Part shown: positions 34,876-47,200 of the stretch, piece after piece | How the letters are laid out: every line of letters starts with the position of its first letter | Numbering within the stretch: position 1 is the stretch's first letter | Origin: Lineus longissimus | Taxonomy: Eukaryota; Nemertea; Pilidiophora; Heteronemertea; Lineidae | Assembly (NCBI RefSeq): GCF_910592395.1 | Contig: NC_088316.1 | Span: forward strand, 3,038,001 to 3,102,000 | DNA: 64,000 bases | Direction of reading: 5' to 3' | Translations under genes and position numbers: made by a program | The notes under the pieces: generated by a model | Told to the model about the DNA's origin: nothing | The model's input: only the letters and a program-made list of their open reading frames with translations | The model's database searches: none

Positions 34876-35304
34876 TCCTGGCTAGATCAAAAAAGGGGGG
34901 GGAAGCCCGATTGAAGAGTCAAACGCGCATCTTGCGCCATTTTTGATATGCCCTATCTTCAACATCCAGGCAACCCCTAGTAGACTAGAAAGGACGCAAT
35001 TTCTTATTGTTGTTTAGCAATAATTCATTCTACACCCTTCAACATGCCTTACTTGCTCTAAGCTCTGTTGCCGGAAAGAAGATGGTTTTATTACGCAATT
35101 CTAGCGCTTTCCGGAGAATGGGTCTATTACTCTCTATAATATGATTGTAATACCGAGATCAAAATACCGGTCCTCCGGTTCTCCCCATTTCTTTCCCCTG
35201 GCGGTCCTCCTTAGCTAATATGCCGGTGGTGCCCCCTGGATGGAACAACAGCTCAGCCTTAGGTAAGTCCTCGTTTCCCACCTCCAATAGGTTGCTGGGA
35301 TTCG

Positions 35305-35402
35305 ATGCAAAAGTGTTCCATAGGTAAGTTTGAATGACACAAAATGCCCATTTCCTTACAAGAAATGGCCATTTTGTTAGTTCATACTTACCTATGGAAC
35401 AC
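35305..35402. repeat. DIRS internal complementary region
   Basis: The first part (35305-35346) is the reverse complement of the left element end (29109-29150); the second part (35347-35402) is the reverse complement of the right end (35605-35660). The two meet at AAAATG|CCCATTT, the complement of the junction expected in a circular copy. This region templates joining of the ends during replication in DIRS elements. Confidence 0.9.
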
Positions 35403-35449
35403 GGCCCTCCCGCCGTCCCCACAAACGGGACATACTCTTTATTAACGCT

Positions 35450-35632
35450 CAAGAGTAAAGACTAAATATGGCGGCATGAGATCGGCGCGATCTCGCGGGA
35501 TCGGTCAGGGCGCCGCCTGGCGGCCGAGCTGTTAACTCAGTTCTCCCTTTAGAAAATTAAAGGGATACTCTTGTGTTTGAGCCCAAATGGAGTAACATGC
35601 AAAAGTGTTCCATAGGTAAGTATGAACTAACA
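35450..35632. repeat. DIRS right inverted terminal repeat
   Basis: Reverse complement of 29117-29297. Confidence 0.9.
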
Positions 35633-35662
35633 AAATGGCCATTTCTTGTAAGGAAATGGGCA

Positions 35663-36429
35663 ATTTCTCTTGTACATTTTACTGTGAAGGCGATCTCCTG
35701 AATGAACCATTTGAAGCTTCCTTTAATTACAGTCCTTTCTTGGTGCAGGATTTATATTTACAAGGAACTAGTAATAAGCGTGCGTATGTCGCCCCGTGGT
35801 ACAACGCTACAACCGTGAGCTGTCAGGTAAGATTTACCCCTGGGGTAGAATATGTAAGTTGTCCCGGTCTTTAAATCACAACCAACGATCTTGGAAATGC
35901 CGTAGTTCTATATCCAACCAAGGAAGTAAAATAGTACCTCAGTGATCCAACATGCGGCGAGATCCTTCTGCAATGTTCCCCTGTCAGGTGAGATCTTCCC
36001 TTGGGGGTACAATATGGCGCCCCGTAGTTAATCACCTTCAGTTCGGAATAAACGCATTCAACACGGCCAAGGTTCTGCTGATCTGTCACACATCAAATCT
36101 AAGTTTTATCTCGGTCCCTGGGATAAAGATGTGATGAGGATGAGGAGCGAGGAATCAATGTTTGCCTTCAATTAAATCTGATTATAGGCTTGTTATTCAG
36201 TCACCTTTTAGGAAAGAGAGCTTTAGTGGGCAAGACGGTATGCTATCATTGAGTTAGATCTGCATTATTTACGGCTCGATTGCGAGTCACGTGATCCTTG
36301 TAACACCAAGTACAAGTAGCTAAGTGCCTCATCTGCAGAGAAACATTGATTACACCAGTCTCAAAGACTGACATTTTTTTAATTTGTAGATCCAGATATA
36401 TGGTTGACTAACAACGCACCGCATATCAG
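35663..36429 (+). other. Unit flank upstream of gene copy 6
   Basis: Continuation of the unit spacer interrupted by the DIRS element: degenerate ~48-bp repeats at about 35745-36030 and a T-rich tract ending in TTTGTAG at about 36383-36389 just before exon 1. Confidence 0.45.
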
Positions 36430-39400
36430 ATGAGTAACGAGTTACCTCGTGTAAAGTTTGAACAATTCATTTCAGATATGAGTGTTTTCCTGGAGAGAGT
36501 TTCCTGCGTTCTCTTTTTAGGACTTCTGTTACGATCATACCTGCCCCAGGGTACATCAACGAAGTATACACTGGATATGGCCACATCTTTGAAAGGTAAG
36601 TACAACACGTAGCAGCCTACCGCCAGGAAGTAATCACAAGGCAACGAGAGGCAGCTAACGGGCACTACATGTATCAAGAAAAGCAACATTTAGGAAAAGC
36701 AAAGGTAATGTAAAAGTAAAGAACAGGCAATATGCATGGAGATGTTTAATGCAGCTACCTTTTCATTTGCAATTATAATGGCAAATTCCAAATATAATGG
36801 AAAATTCCAAATTGAAATTACATGTATGCGCATGCCTGGCGTTTCGTTTCCTCAACCCCGCAATGTCTGGCCACGGGATGAGGCAAAGAATAGACAATCT
36901 GTGCTAAAAATATTAACTGCTTGGCAGGAGAATGGCACCCATAAGGCAACCCGGAAGCACACATTGTATTGCTCAATATTTCATTGTGGTTGTTGCGATC
37001 GACCAATAGGCTGCAATTTGATACGGATTCGAAGAAGGCCCTTACAATGTTAGTTGGATAAAGATGATCAAGGTAGAATGCGTTTGATTTCTCTAGTTCT
37101 CTAAGGATCTATTAAATTGTTCATTTGGCAGATACATGTATAAGAAATTGGCCTAACCTCGCCCTGAAGAAACCATCACGGATCTCCTCACTGTGGAAGC
37201 GTAAACACGTAGCGGGCCTGGCGAACGATGGCAATACGAATGGGAACCTCCGATTCTGCGCCTGCACAGCCGAATATCAGTACAAGGACAACTGGTGGAC
37301 TGTCGATCTTGGTGCCACCTACTGGGTGGTGGCGATAGAACTTTGGAACAGAGCAAATTCCTGTAACTATAATATATTTGGCCATTTGTATATGTATAAT
37401 AGTAGAAATATATATATACTCTAGTTTCGCCTTTTTATGGTGGGTTCATTAACTTCAGGGACTACCTACATGGATTACGACGAACGGCCCATACTAAATT
37501 TAAGTCCGCCCTCTTCACATGATTGGATGACTTGTCGGTCTGCCATGAACCCATTGCTTGGGGTTTCGGGTATTGTGAAATAGATTCGACTTTTTAAGGA
37601 GAGGTGAATTGAACCCAGTCATGCCCGTGCATGGCTGAAGGCAATTTATTCTGACTTTCTACAGGGTGTTTACAAAAAAGTGAAGAGTGCAATTTAAGCG
37701 GGATCCACTGTCGCGATTTTGACTTGCGTCGGCGTCGCGCTTGCTTGCGATGGAACAAAATGATCGAAATGAACTGCTCAACGCTGCTGACGCCAGCTTA
37801 TTTTAACTACCGCAAGCGCGTCACAACGCCGTCGCAAGCGAAGTGGCCGTGGATTCCCCGCTACACTCTCGGTCTGCCAGAGACCACTCAAAAAGTGAAA
37901 ATGGCGTTCAGTTAGAGGATGCAGGTCTGTTTGAAATTCAATACGTATTTTAACTCACACTTTAGAACAAGTGAAAAGGACACGACTGAGCGAACCTTTT
38001 CATTCTTTTGCGAGTTGTCACTGGCAAATTTAATCCAATCTTTAGTAACTTCTAAGTACAGTTTCTTATTCCTGTAGGCCCACATCTTCATAGTCAAGCA
38101 AATCGATGAATGCCATGCCATCTTCCTCTTCTTCGTCCAGTTGAGGAAGTGGTCCTCCTTCAATTTCGCCCATGCGGAGGGATGCTTCAAACCCGCTTTC
38201 GATCACTTGGGGGGGGGGGGGGGGTTACAGCGTCCCAGGCGTTACTGACAATGGTGACAACATCATTTAGTTCAATACGGTTGCATTGTCCTGCTGCGTT
38301 GGTATGCTGCGTTTTCCACGACTTCCACTCCTTACGTGCGTTGGACTTAAACGATTTCATAACTGCAACGTCTAGGGGCTGGACCAATGATGTACACCCT
38401 GCTGGTACAAAGTGCATGATTCCACCTAGCTCCGTTACTCGCATACCGAAGTCTTCAGACCGATGGACACTATAACGATCCAGTATCAAGATAACCTGCT
38501 CTGCTGGCTGCCTCTCTAGGTATGGTTGATAGACTTCCTCGAGCCAGTGTTCGGCTGTCTCTTGTCTTACCGATCCTGTGGCAGATGATGTAACAACCAC
38601 ATTAGCTGGCAAATCTTGTGCTTGAAGGGCTGCTAGCTGTCGTACAAACCCACGACGCGGAAACGTTATGTGGGCTAGCATCTTATCACCACTGGCCGCA
38701 ACGCAGAGTGTCACAGTGCACCCTAGTTTAACATTCGATCGTGACGTACGTATGTCAATGGAAGCAGCACCTTTTCGGTTACACGAGTGCATGGGTCTAA
38801 AGTCAAAAAGAATGAAAGTTTCGTCCATGTTAAAAATAAATCGCATTGCGATGTTGAATTGATCAATAGTCCCAGTGACTTCATTGCGGAATACCTCAAT
38901 TCGTATTGCAGCATCGGCTGGCAGGGTTGTAGTGTTTTTGTTCACTTTACGCAGGGTAATCTGTTTTCTCTTCATAAAAAGTTCAACCCATCCAGCCGAG
39001 GCTTGAAAATCATGTAAGATTGGTCTTGTTTCAACGATTTCATTTCGCCGGGCATCTGTCAGACCACCCCACCAGGCATGGAATAATTCCAAAGCCTTTT
39101 CTTGCAAGTCCTGTACGGCGACGGGTAGGCGTATTTCACGTTGCTGGAGAAACCATTCATGAAGCTCATTTTCAACTTGAGGCCAGCAACCGATATCTTT
39201 CGGTTTCACCCTTCTACTTCTTCCTTCATTCCCTTGTTGTCCTCGTTCCAAGCTTGGTAAGTCCCATTTACTGAACGTGTGGATCGATATTTTGTAGTGG
39301 TTCGCGTATTCCGTCATGCTGGCCACCGTCCCATTCAAAAGGGCTGTCTGAAAGTCCTCTAGGTACCGAATTTTCTCCGTGACGGAATAACTCCTTCTTC

Positions 39401-41060
39401 GCTTCGGAAGAGGTTCATCTGCGTTGTCCATGGTGTCGGTATATGGCAGAAAAAGAGGCCAAGACTGGTTTATAAACTCACCGGGTTATGAAACATAGGC
39501 CTACTTAATTCAAAAGATGAAATCGATGTATCTGACACTTCTATTCCATGCATAATTTTATGTTGCCTTTTTGGAGTCTGACAAGTACAAACAAGGTTAT
39601 AAATTCATTAGATTGATTGAATTGCCCTCTGAAAATAAAACCTCATTCACACTTTCCAAATTTCCTTTCATTCATTTTTTTCAGAAACACCCGTTGAAAT
39701 CCAGTAATTGGCGTCAGTTTTCCCAGAAATCATTTGAGGCAAGTTAACATCCTAGTTGGAAATCTACAAGTAGTCATGTAATGTTTAATACCCATGTCCG
39801 CACGGCGCTCCGGACCTCTGATTGGCCATACATGCTATATCCACACAATAGCTATAAATTACCATGATCTAGTTAGTACAGGAAGGGGTATGGCCTGAAT
39901 ATATGGAACCCACCATAAAAAGGCGAAACTAGAGTATATACATGTAAAACTAACATAAGTTATACATTGAAACTGATTAAGCAGCGATATAGTACGCATT
40001 GTGACAACATTTTGGATATACTTAGTTGAAGCATCTCACACAATCACCGTAAGTTCGAAACGATTCTTGAAGAGAGTAGCCGCTCTAATTTTAGAGTGGC
40101 ATCTCACATTCAAATGGGGCTAAATGTTCGGCGGTGCTGTGTGGAGATTGGCATGCCTACTACAGAAAGATCATTAAAACTTTCTAAAATTCAGGTATTT
40201 TTTGATAAGTTGAGACACATATGAATATTTTAGGCATTAGTTGAGAAACACAAGGTGTTGAAAATAGCCCTTTAAAGCGCCCCCAAAAATGACGTTCTCA
40301 ATTCGGGTGTATGGTCTTATGATGTACATCATGTATATACATGTATATAATAGATTCAAAATGTCTTTCAGCATTCCGGTTGACACATTTCGATGTCATA
40401 GTGACCGATGTAGCGCCTCCCCCTGCGGTCATTAATGATGTCACTCTCTGCTATCACCATGGTAGCACAACAATCCCTGCGAATATTGGGTTCTTCAGGA
40501 AATGCAGAAAACCCATCGCTGGGAATCATCTCACCATCAGCAAGAAGGTCCCGTCCACGGAACACCTTACGCTGTGTGAGGTTCGAGTGTTCGGGCTTAT
40601 AAAACAAAGCCAAGCTGGTAAGTAGTGCGGCGATTTAATAGAGACTAAGAATGTGCACAACGACACATCTAACCTCCCTTGCACATGACCGGAACTATTT
40701 ATCGACGTGGTTCCGCTGCTTTGAAGAATGCAACACATCATTAAGTTCTATGATTGGCTAACAATTGGGGAAAGTGGCGAATGCCAGAGTCATTTCATAT
40801 CGGTGACGGCTATTCATTGATGATGACATGCAACATTATCTCCCTTACAATTTCCAGTCGATGGCAACAAGTTGACAAAGAAAATCCATGTCCGGAGCCT
40901 GCTCGGGTGCTCAGTTCGGTGCTTGGAGATCGCTTCGCCATGTATAGAGTACGATTACAACGAGGGGACAGGACTTTGTCGATTTGAAGAGCCCAAGGAC
41001 AGGCAGATTTTTTGTTCTGCGTCGAAGTTTGAGGAATACCATTGGAATTTGAAACCTTAG
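36430..41060 (+). CDS. F-type lectin/PAN secreted protein (gene copy 6, transposon in intron 2)
   Basis: Exons: E1 36430-36595, E2 37132-37362 (weak donor T|GTAACT), E3 40372-40617, E4 40858-41060. All frames are open and junctions phase 1, giving 281 aa. The sugar-site region reads LWNRAN, lacking the aspartate. A complete pogo-like transposon (37419-39934) enlarges intron 2 to 3,009 nt, starting only 57 bases after the donor. This copy and copy 7 are near-identical, including the transposon. Intron 1 is the long type. Expression would require the transposon to be spliced out. Confidence 0.65.
37419..39934 (-). mobile_element. pogo/Tigger-like DNA transposon (copy 2, complete, 2,516 bp)
   Basis: Perfect 29-bp terminal inverted repeats (37419-37447 and 39906-39934, beginning CTCTAGTTTCGCC) flanked by TA (37417-37418 and 39935-39936). 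It carries one transposase gene on the minus strand. It sits in the AT-rich part of lectin intron 2. About 600 bases on the left (37450-38060) hold no recognised gene. Confidence 0.92.
38187..39431 (-). CDS. pogo-family transposase, C-terminus shifted by a homopolymer
   Basis: From the ATG at 39431, 414 residues. Domains: psq/CENP-B-type helix-turn-helix (about 10-60), second CENP-B-type DNA-binding domain (about 75-165), DDE domain with Asp203 in NMDET, Asp318 in LILDRYSVH and Asp354 in SLVQPLDV (35 residues between the last two). It would cut and paste the element at TA sites. At 38209-38224 a run of 16 G (proline codons on the coding strand) leaves the reading frame. The natural end, an acidic tail reading LDEEEEDGMAFIDLLDYED, is in the neighbouring frame and stops at 38066. 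The catalytic core is complete, so only the tail is affected. Confidence 0.9.
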   Translation of the reverse strand: MDNADEPLPKRRRSYSVTEKIRYLEDFQTALLNGTVASMTEYANHYKISIHTFSKWDLPSLERGQQGNEGRSRRVKPKDIGCWPQVENELHEWFLQQREIRLPVAVQDLQEKALELFHAWWGGLTDARRNEIVETRPILHDFQASAGWVELFMKRKQITLRKVNKNTTTLPADAAIRIEVFRNEVTGTIDQFNIAMRFIFNMDETFILFDFRPMHSCNRKGAASIDIRTSRSNVKLGCTVTLCVAASGDKMLAHITFPRRGFVRQLAALQAQDLPANVVVTSSATGSVRQETAEHWLEEVYQPYLERQPAEQVILILDRYSVHRSEDFGMRVTELGGIMHFVPAGCTSLVQPLDVAVMKSFKSNARKEWKSWKTQHTNAAGQCNRIELNDVVTIVSNAWDAVTPPPPPSDRKRV

Positions 41061-41417
41061 GCAGTCGATCAGTGAATATTTGATATTCTTTTACTTCACC
41101 ATTATTATCTCCGAGCAATGCTCTGCTGTGATTGGTGCCGAAGTATCATTTAGGTTTTCGATTTGTCAATATAATATGACGTCATAAAAGTACCGTGACT
41201 GTTGTGACTGTTTGGTTGATAAGTTTATGGGAAAAGTCTGATTACAGTAACGTTGTCTTTTAAATTGACTCTTTAATCCGGTGAACCTTTCAAGCAGTAG
41301 TTTTCAGATGAGCTCCAATGTCAACGACTCAACCTGAAAATTTCAGACCGTCCTCATTACACCCGAGTAGGCCTACTTGGCAAGTTCGACAAAAACACTT
41401 GCCTAAAGTCACACGCA

Positions 41418-41492
41418 CGCCGACCGTGGGAATCAAATCAGGGACCATACGACCGCTCCTTCAGAGTCCGAGCCACTAGTCCAAAGCGGCGA
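41418..41492 (-). repeat. tRNA-derived SINE-like head (degenerate)
   Basis: Equivalent of the copy at 2228, with the B-box eroded in the same way. Confidence 0.4.
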
Positions 41493-42667
41493 TATCACGA
41501 ATAAGTTAGAAGCATATTCGCCTTGATAGAAAATTTCTGGATGACACTGGTATCTAACCGCCAACTTTTGAGTGTATAGCCACACAATATAGAAGTGAAC
41601 TACTAATGGACCAATTGCAAAGTGTTGATTATCTTTAAATGGATAAAACGTAGTTAATGGAATGAATGATTTTGTCTACCGGTGCGGTACATTTCACTAC
41701 ATCTTCTACTTGTTTCGCAATCGACAGATCGAAAGTAATTACAGCAGCCACAGACAATATAGATTTATTTTATTTCAATCTTTATTGTAATTAACAGTGC
41801 ATGAAATGTCAATTTCTCTTGCACATTTTTACTGATAAGGCGATCTCGTTAATGGACAAGTTGAAGCTAATTCTTCTACTTCCTGTCTTGGTTCACAATT
41901 TATATTTACCAGGACCTTGTAATGAGCGTGTGCATTGTCATTGGTGTGACTCTGAATCACGGTTTTTTACTATCAGGTAAGGTTTGCCCCTCAGTGCAGT
42001 GGGTAGAATAAATAGCGTCATAGTATCCGAAAGGTGGCCTGGCGATATTGTTCTACACTGGGACTCTCTCTTTAAATTAAAAGGTCTTGCCCCTTGGGTA
42101 GAATATGTCGCCCCGTGGTACTGCAAGCTGTCAGGCAAGATTTACCCCTGCGGTAGAATAATGTTGCCTTGGTCTTTACATCACACCTTCCGGTAATAAC
42201 CAACGATCTTGGAAACGCCGTAGTTCTATATATCCAACCAAGGAAGTTAAATAGTACCTCAATGATCAAACATGCGGCGAGATCCTTCTGCAATGTTCCC
42301 CTGTCAGGTGAGATCTTCCCTTGGAGGATAATATGTCGCCCCGAAGTTCATCACCTTATGTTCGGAATAAACGCATTCAACACGGCCAATTTTGTTTCTG
42401 ATCTGTCACGCATCAAATCTTCGTTCTATATCGGTCCACGGGATAAAAACGTGATGAAGATGAGCAGCGGGCAATCAATGTTTGCCCTCGAGTTAGATCT
42501 GATTAGGCTTGTTATTGAGTTACAACTGGTGGCAATGTTGACCAAAGATGGCCATATCGTATGTGAGCCCAAAGACGTCCAAAAAACACTACACACAGAA
42601 CCCATCCAGACTATTAACCCTTTGGGAAAGATATCTTTGGCGGGCATCACGTTATGTTATGATTGTC
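41493..42667 (+). other. Unit flank downstream of gene copy 6
   Basis: Collinear with 2303-3408 and 49323-50497. The degenerate ~48-bp repeats are at about 41970-42350. It also shows the uninterrupted sequence CCCATCCAGACTATTAACCC (42601-42620), the empty site of the element at 3414-6014. A 193-codon open frame at 42169-42750 runs through the repeats and into the hAT-like remnant. It is shorter in the equivalent unit (49999-50403), so I do not call it a gene. Confidence 0.5.
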
Positions 42668-43197
42668 AGAACCAACTCCGAGTAAGTTCACTTGACAGGT
42701 CAGTTTATGGTTTATCAAATTTTGAAGAAAAATTCATTTTGAAAATTTGAAAAAAAATGTACCGGTAGCGGGGTCGGGCGCCATTGTTCCTCTGAATGGG
42801 CCTAAAATTCACCTGATATACGTTGGGGAGTTGGGATATGATACTGATAAGAGAAACTTAAGTCAAATTTCTTCGCGCCACTCGCTCTCATTTCCCGATT
42901 TCATTGAAATAGTTTGATTCTCGAAATATTGATGGGAAAGAGCCTCTATCGCGTGATGTGATGAGACGAGAGGCGCCTAGAGCGTGGTGCGGGCACGTGT
43001 CCGCTACTTGAATGCGTTTAGCATATGGCGTGTTGCATTTGTGGTATTCCCGGGGGCTTATTGCGTGGATTTTGGCGAGATAAGGGGGTCTATTCGCTAC
43101 GCGGAGGTCACGCTCTGTCCTCCGAAGAAACGCCCCCTATCACGCTTTTTTGGTACAAGGATGCTCTGCAGATGTCATGGGGAGTGACCCACCCGGG
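42668..43197. mobile_element. hAT-like element, right-hand remnant
   Basis: Same left breakpoint (AGAACCAACTC) and right end as at 6078-6609, so the truncation predates duplication of the unit. Confidence 0.6.
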
Positions 43198-43205
43198 CTG
43201 GTATC

Positions 43206-44250
43206 TTACCTCCAAGTTTTGAGTGTAGCCAGACTACCTGTAGAGGATCAATTGCAAAGTGTTGATTATCTATAAATTAATAAACGTCGTTAACAATAAA
43301 GAATAAATGCTTTTGTGTACCGATACGGTACATTTTCCTATATCTTCTACTTGTTTCACTATTGACAATCGAATGTAATCACCGCAGCCACAGACAATAT
43401 AGATTTGTTTTTATATTTCAATCTTTATTGTCTGCTGAAGCCAACAATTACCAATGCCTGAAATGTCAATTTCTCTTGCACATTTGACTGAGAAGGCGAT
43501 CTCATGAATGAACCATTTGAAGCTTCCTTTAATTACAGTCCTGTCTTGGTGCAGGATTTATATTTACCAGGACCTAGTAATAAGCGTGCATATGTCGCCC
43601 CATGGTACAACGCTACAACCGTGAGCTGTCGGGTAAGATTTACCCCTGGGGTAGAATATGTAAATTGCCCCGGTCTTTAAATCACGTGTGTCTGTAATAA
43701 CCAACGACGTTGGAAATACCGTAGTTCTATATCCAACCAAGGAAGTAAAATTGTACCTCAGTGATCCAACATGCGGGGGAGATCCTTCTACAGTGTTCCC
43801 CTGTCAGGTGAGATCTTCCCTTGGTGGTAAAATATGGCGCCCCGTAGTTAATCACCTTCAGTTCGGAATAAACGCATTCAACACGGCCAAGGTTCTGCTG
43901 ATCTGTCACGCATCAAATCTAAGTTTTATCTCGATCCCAGGGATAAAGATGTGATGAGGATGAGGAGCGAGGAATCAATGTTTGCCCTCCAATTAAATCT
44001 GATTATAGGCTTGTTATTCAGTCACCTTTTAGGAAAGAGAGCTTTGGTGGGCAAGACGGTATGCTATCATTGAGTTAGATCTGCATTATTTATTGCTCCA
44101 TTGCGAGACACGTGATCATAGTACCACCAAGTACAAGTAGCTAAGTGCCTCATCTGCAGAGAAGCATTGATTACACCAGTCTCGAGGACTGACATTTTTT
44201 TTCTTTGTAGATCCAGATATATGGTTGACTAACAACGCACCGCAGATCAG
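43206..44250 (+). other. Unit flank upstream of gene copy 7
   Basis: Spacer with AATAAAGAATAAA at 43295-43307, degenerate ~48-bp repeats at about 43555-43850 and a T-rich 3' splice site-like tract ending in TTTGTAG at about 44203-44209. Confidence 0.45.
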
Positions 44251-47200
44251 ATGAGTGACGAGTTACCTCGTGTAAAGTTTGAACAACTCATTTCAGATAT
44301 GAGTGTTTTCCTGGAGAGAGTTTTTTGCGTTCTCTTTTTAGGACTTCTGTTAGAATCGTACCCGCCCCAGGGTACATCAACGAAGTATACACTGGATACG
44401 GCCACATCTTTGAAAGGTAAGTACAACACGAGGCCGCCTACCGCCAGGAAATAATCACAAGGCAACGAGAGGCAATTAACGGGCACTACATGTATCAAGA
44501 AAAGCAACATTTAGGAAAAGCAAAGGTAATTTAAAAGTAAGGAAAAGGCAATATGCATGGAGATGTTTAATGCAGCTATCTTTTCATTTGCAATTATAAT
44601 GGAAAATTCCAAATATAATGGCAAATTCCAAATTGAAATTATGCGCATGCCTGGCGTTTCGTTTCCTCAACCCCGCAAGGTCTGGCCACGGGATGAGGAA
44701 ACGAATAGACAATCTCTGCTAAAAATATTAACTCTTTGGCAAGAGATTGGCACCGATGAGGCACCCAGGAAGCACACATTGTATTGCTCAATATTTCATT
44801 GTGGTTGTTGAGATCGACCAATAGGCTGCAATTTGATACGGATTCGAAGAAAGCCCTTACATTGTTAGTTGGATAAAGATGATCAAGGTAGAAATGCGTT
44901 TGATTTCCCTAGTTCTCTAAGGATCTATTGGATTGTTCATTTGGCAGATACATGTATAAGAAATTGGCCTAACCTCGCCCTGAAGAAACCATCACGGATC
45001 TCCTCACTGTGGAAGCGTAAACACGTAGCGGGCCTGGCGAACGATGGCAATACGAATGGGAACCTCCAATTCTGCGCCTGCACAGCCGAATATCAGTACA
45101 AGGACAACTGGTGGACTATCGATCTTGGCGCCACCTACTGGGTGGTGGCGATAGAACTTTGGAACAGAGCAAATTCCTGTAACTATAATATATTTGGCCA
45201 TTTGTATATGTATAATTAGTAGAAATATATATATACTCTAGTTTCGCCTTTTTATGGTGGGTTCATTAACTTCAGGGACTACCTACATGGATTACGACGA
45301 ACGGCCCATACTAAATTTAAGTCCGCCCTCTTCACATGATTGGATGAATTGTCGGTCTGCCATGAACCCATTGCTTGGGGTTTCGGGTATTGTGAAATAG
45401 ATTCGACTTTCTAAGGAGAGGTGAATTGAACCCAGTCATGCCCGTGCATGGCTGAAGGCAATTTATTCTGACTTTCTACAGGGTGTTTCCAAAAAAGTGA
45501 AGAGTGCAATTTAAGCGGGATCCACTGTCGCAATTTTGACTTGCGTCGGCGTCGCGCTTGCTTGCGATGGAACAAAATGATCGAAATGAACGGCTCAACG
45601 CTGCTGACGCCAGCTTATTTTAACTACCGCAAGCGCGTCACAACGCCGTCGCAAGCGAAGTGGCCGTGGATTCCCCGCTACACTCTCGGTCTGCCAGAGA
45701 CCACTCAAAAAGTGAAAATGGCGTTCAGTTAGAGGATGCAGGTCTGTTTGAAATTCAATACGTATTTTAACTCACACTTTAGAACAAGTGAAAAGGACAC
45801 CAACTTTGGACTGAGCGAACCTTTTCATTCTTTTGCGAGTTGTCACTGGCAAATTTAATCCAATCTTTAGTAACTTCTAAGTACAGTTTCTTATTCCTGT
45901 AGGCCCACATCTTCATAGTCAAGCAAATCGATGAATGCCATGCCATCTTCCTCTTCTTCGTCCAGTTGAGGAAGTGGTCCTCCTTCAATTTCGCCCATGC
46001 GGAGGGATGCTTCAAACCCGCTTTCGATCACTTGGGGGGGGGGGGGGGGGGGGTTACAGCGTCCCAGGCGTTACTGACAATGGTGACAACATCATTTAGT
46101 TCAATACGGTTGCATTGTCCTGCTGCGTTGGTATGCTGCGTTTTCCACGACTTCCACTCCTTACGTGCGTTGGACTTAAACGATTTCATAACTGCAACGT
46201 CTAGGGGCTGGACCAATGATGTACACCCTGCTGGTACAAAGTGCATGATTCCACCTAGCTCCGTTACTCGCATACCGAAGTCTTCAGACCGATGGACACT
46301 ATAACGATCCAGTATCAAGATAACCTGCTCTGCTGGCTGCCTCTCTAGGTATGGTTGATAGACTTCCTCGAGCCAGTGTTCGGCTGTCTCTTGTCTTACC
46401 GATCCTGTGGCAGATGATGTAACAACCACATTAGCTGGCAAATCTTGTGCTTGAAGGGCTGCTAGCTGTCGTACAAACCCACGACGCGGAAACGTTATGT
46501 GGGCTAGCATCTTATCACCACTGGCCGCAACGCAGAGTGTCACAGTGCACCCTAGTTTAACATTCGATCGTGACGTACGTATGTCAATGGAAGCAGCACC
46601 TTTTCGGTTACACGAGTGCATGGGTCTAAAGTCAAAAAGAATGAAAGTTTCGTCCATGTTAAAAATAAATCGCATTGCGATGTTGAATTGATCAATAGTC
46701 CCAGTGACTTCATTGCGGAATACCTCAATTCGTATTGCAGCATCGGCTGGCAGGGTTGTAGTGTTTTTGTTCACTTTACGCAGGGTAATCTGTTTTCTCT
46801 TCATAAAAAGTTCAACCCATCCAGCCGAGGCTTGAAAATCATGTAAGATTGGTCTTGTTTCAACGATTTCATTTCGCCGGGCATCTGTCAGACCACCCCA
46901 CCAGGCATGGAAGAATTCCAAAGCCTTTTCTTGCAAGTCCTGTACGGCGACGGGTAGGCGTATTTCACGTTGCTGGAGAAACCATTCATGAAGCTCATTT
47001 TCAACTTGAGGCCAGCAACCGATATCTTTCGGTTTCACCCTTCTACTTCTTCCTTCATTCCCTTGTTGTCCTCGTTCCAAGCTTGGTAAGTCCCATTTAC
47101 TGAACGTGTGGATCGATATTTTGTAGTGGTTCGCGTATTCCGTCATGCTGGCCACCGTCCCATTCAAAAGGGTTGTCTGAAAGTCCTCTAGGTACCGAAT

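Larger units (their letters stand above)
29109..35660 (+). mobile_element. DIRS-type tyrosine-recombinase retrotransposon (complete)
   Basis: A 6.55-kb element inserted in unit flank between TGAAATGT and CAATTTCTC; the empty site TGAAATGTCAATTTC is at 6874 and elsewhere. The dinucleotide CA is at both edges (29109-29110 and 35661-35662) and there is no other target duplication. It has inverted terminal repeats of about 180 bp, three long overlapping genes (gag-like, RT/RNase H, tyrosine recombinase) and an internal complementary region near the right end. This is the DIRS architecture, in which a circular DNA copy is integrated by the recombinase rather than by a DDE integrase. All three frames are open, so it may be young and possibly mobile. 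Confidence 0.92.

Noticed and set aside
37724-37915. Arginine-rich 63-codon frame at the left end of the pogo-like element (also 45541-45732)
   Set aside because: It is outside the transposase and has no recognisable domain; the two copies are near-identical only because the whole element was duplicated.
42169-42750. 193-codon open frame after gene copy 6
   Set aside because: It crosses from unit flank into a transposon remnant, and the equivalent frame at 49999 stops 59 codons earlier.
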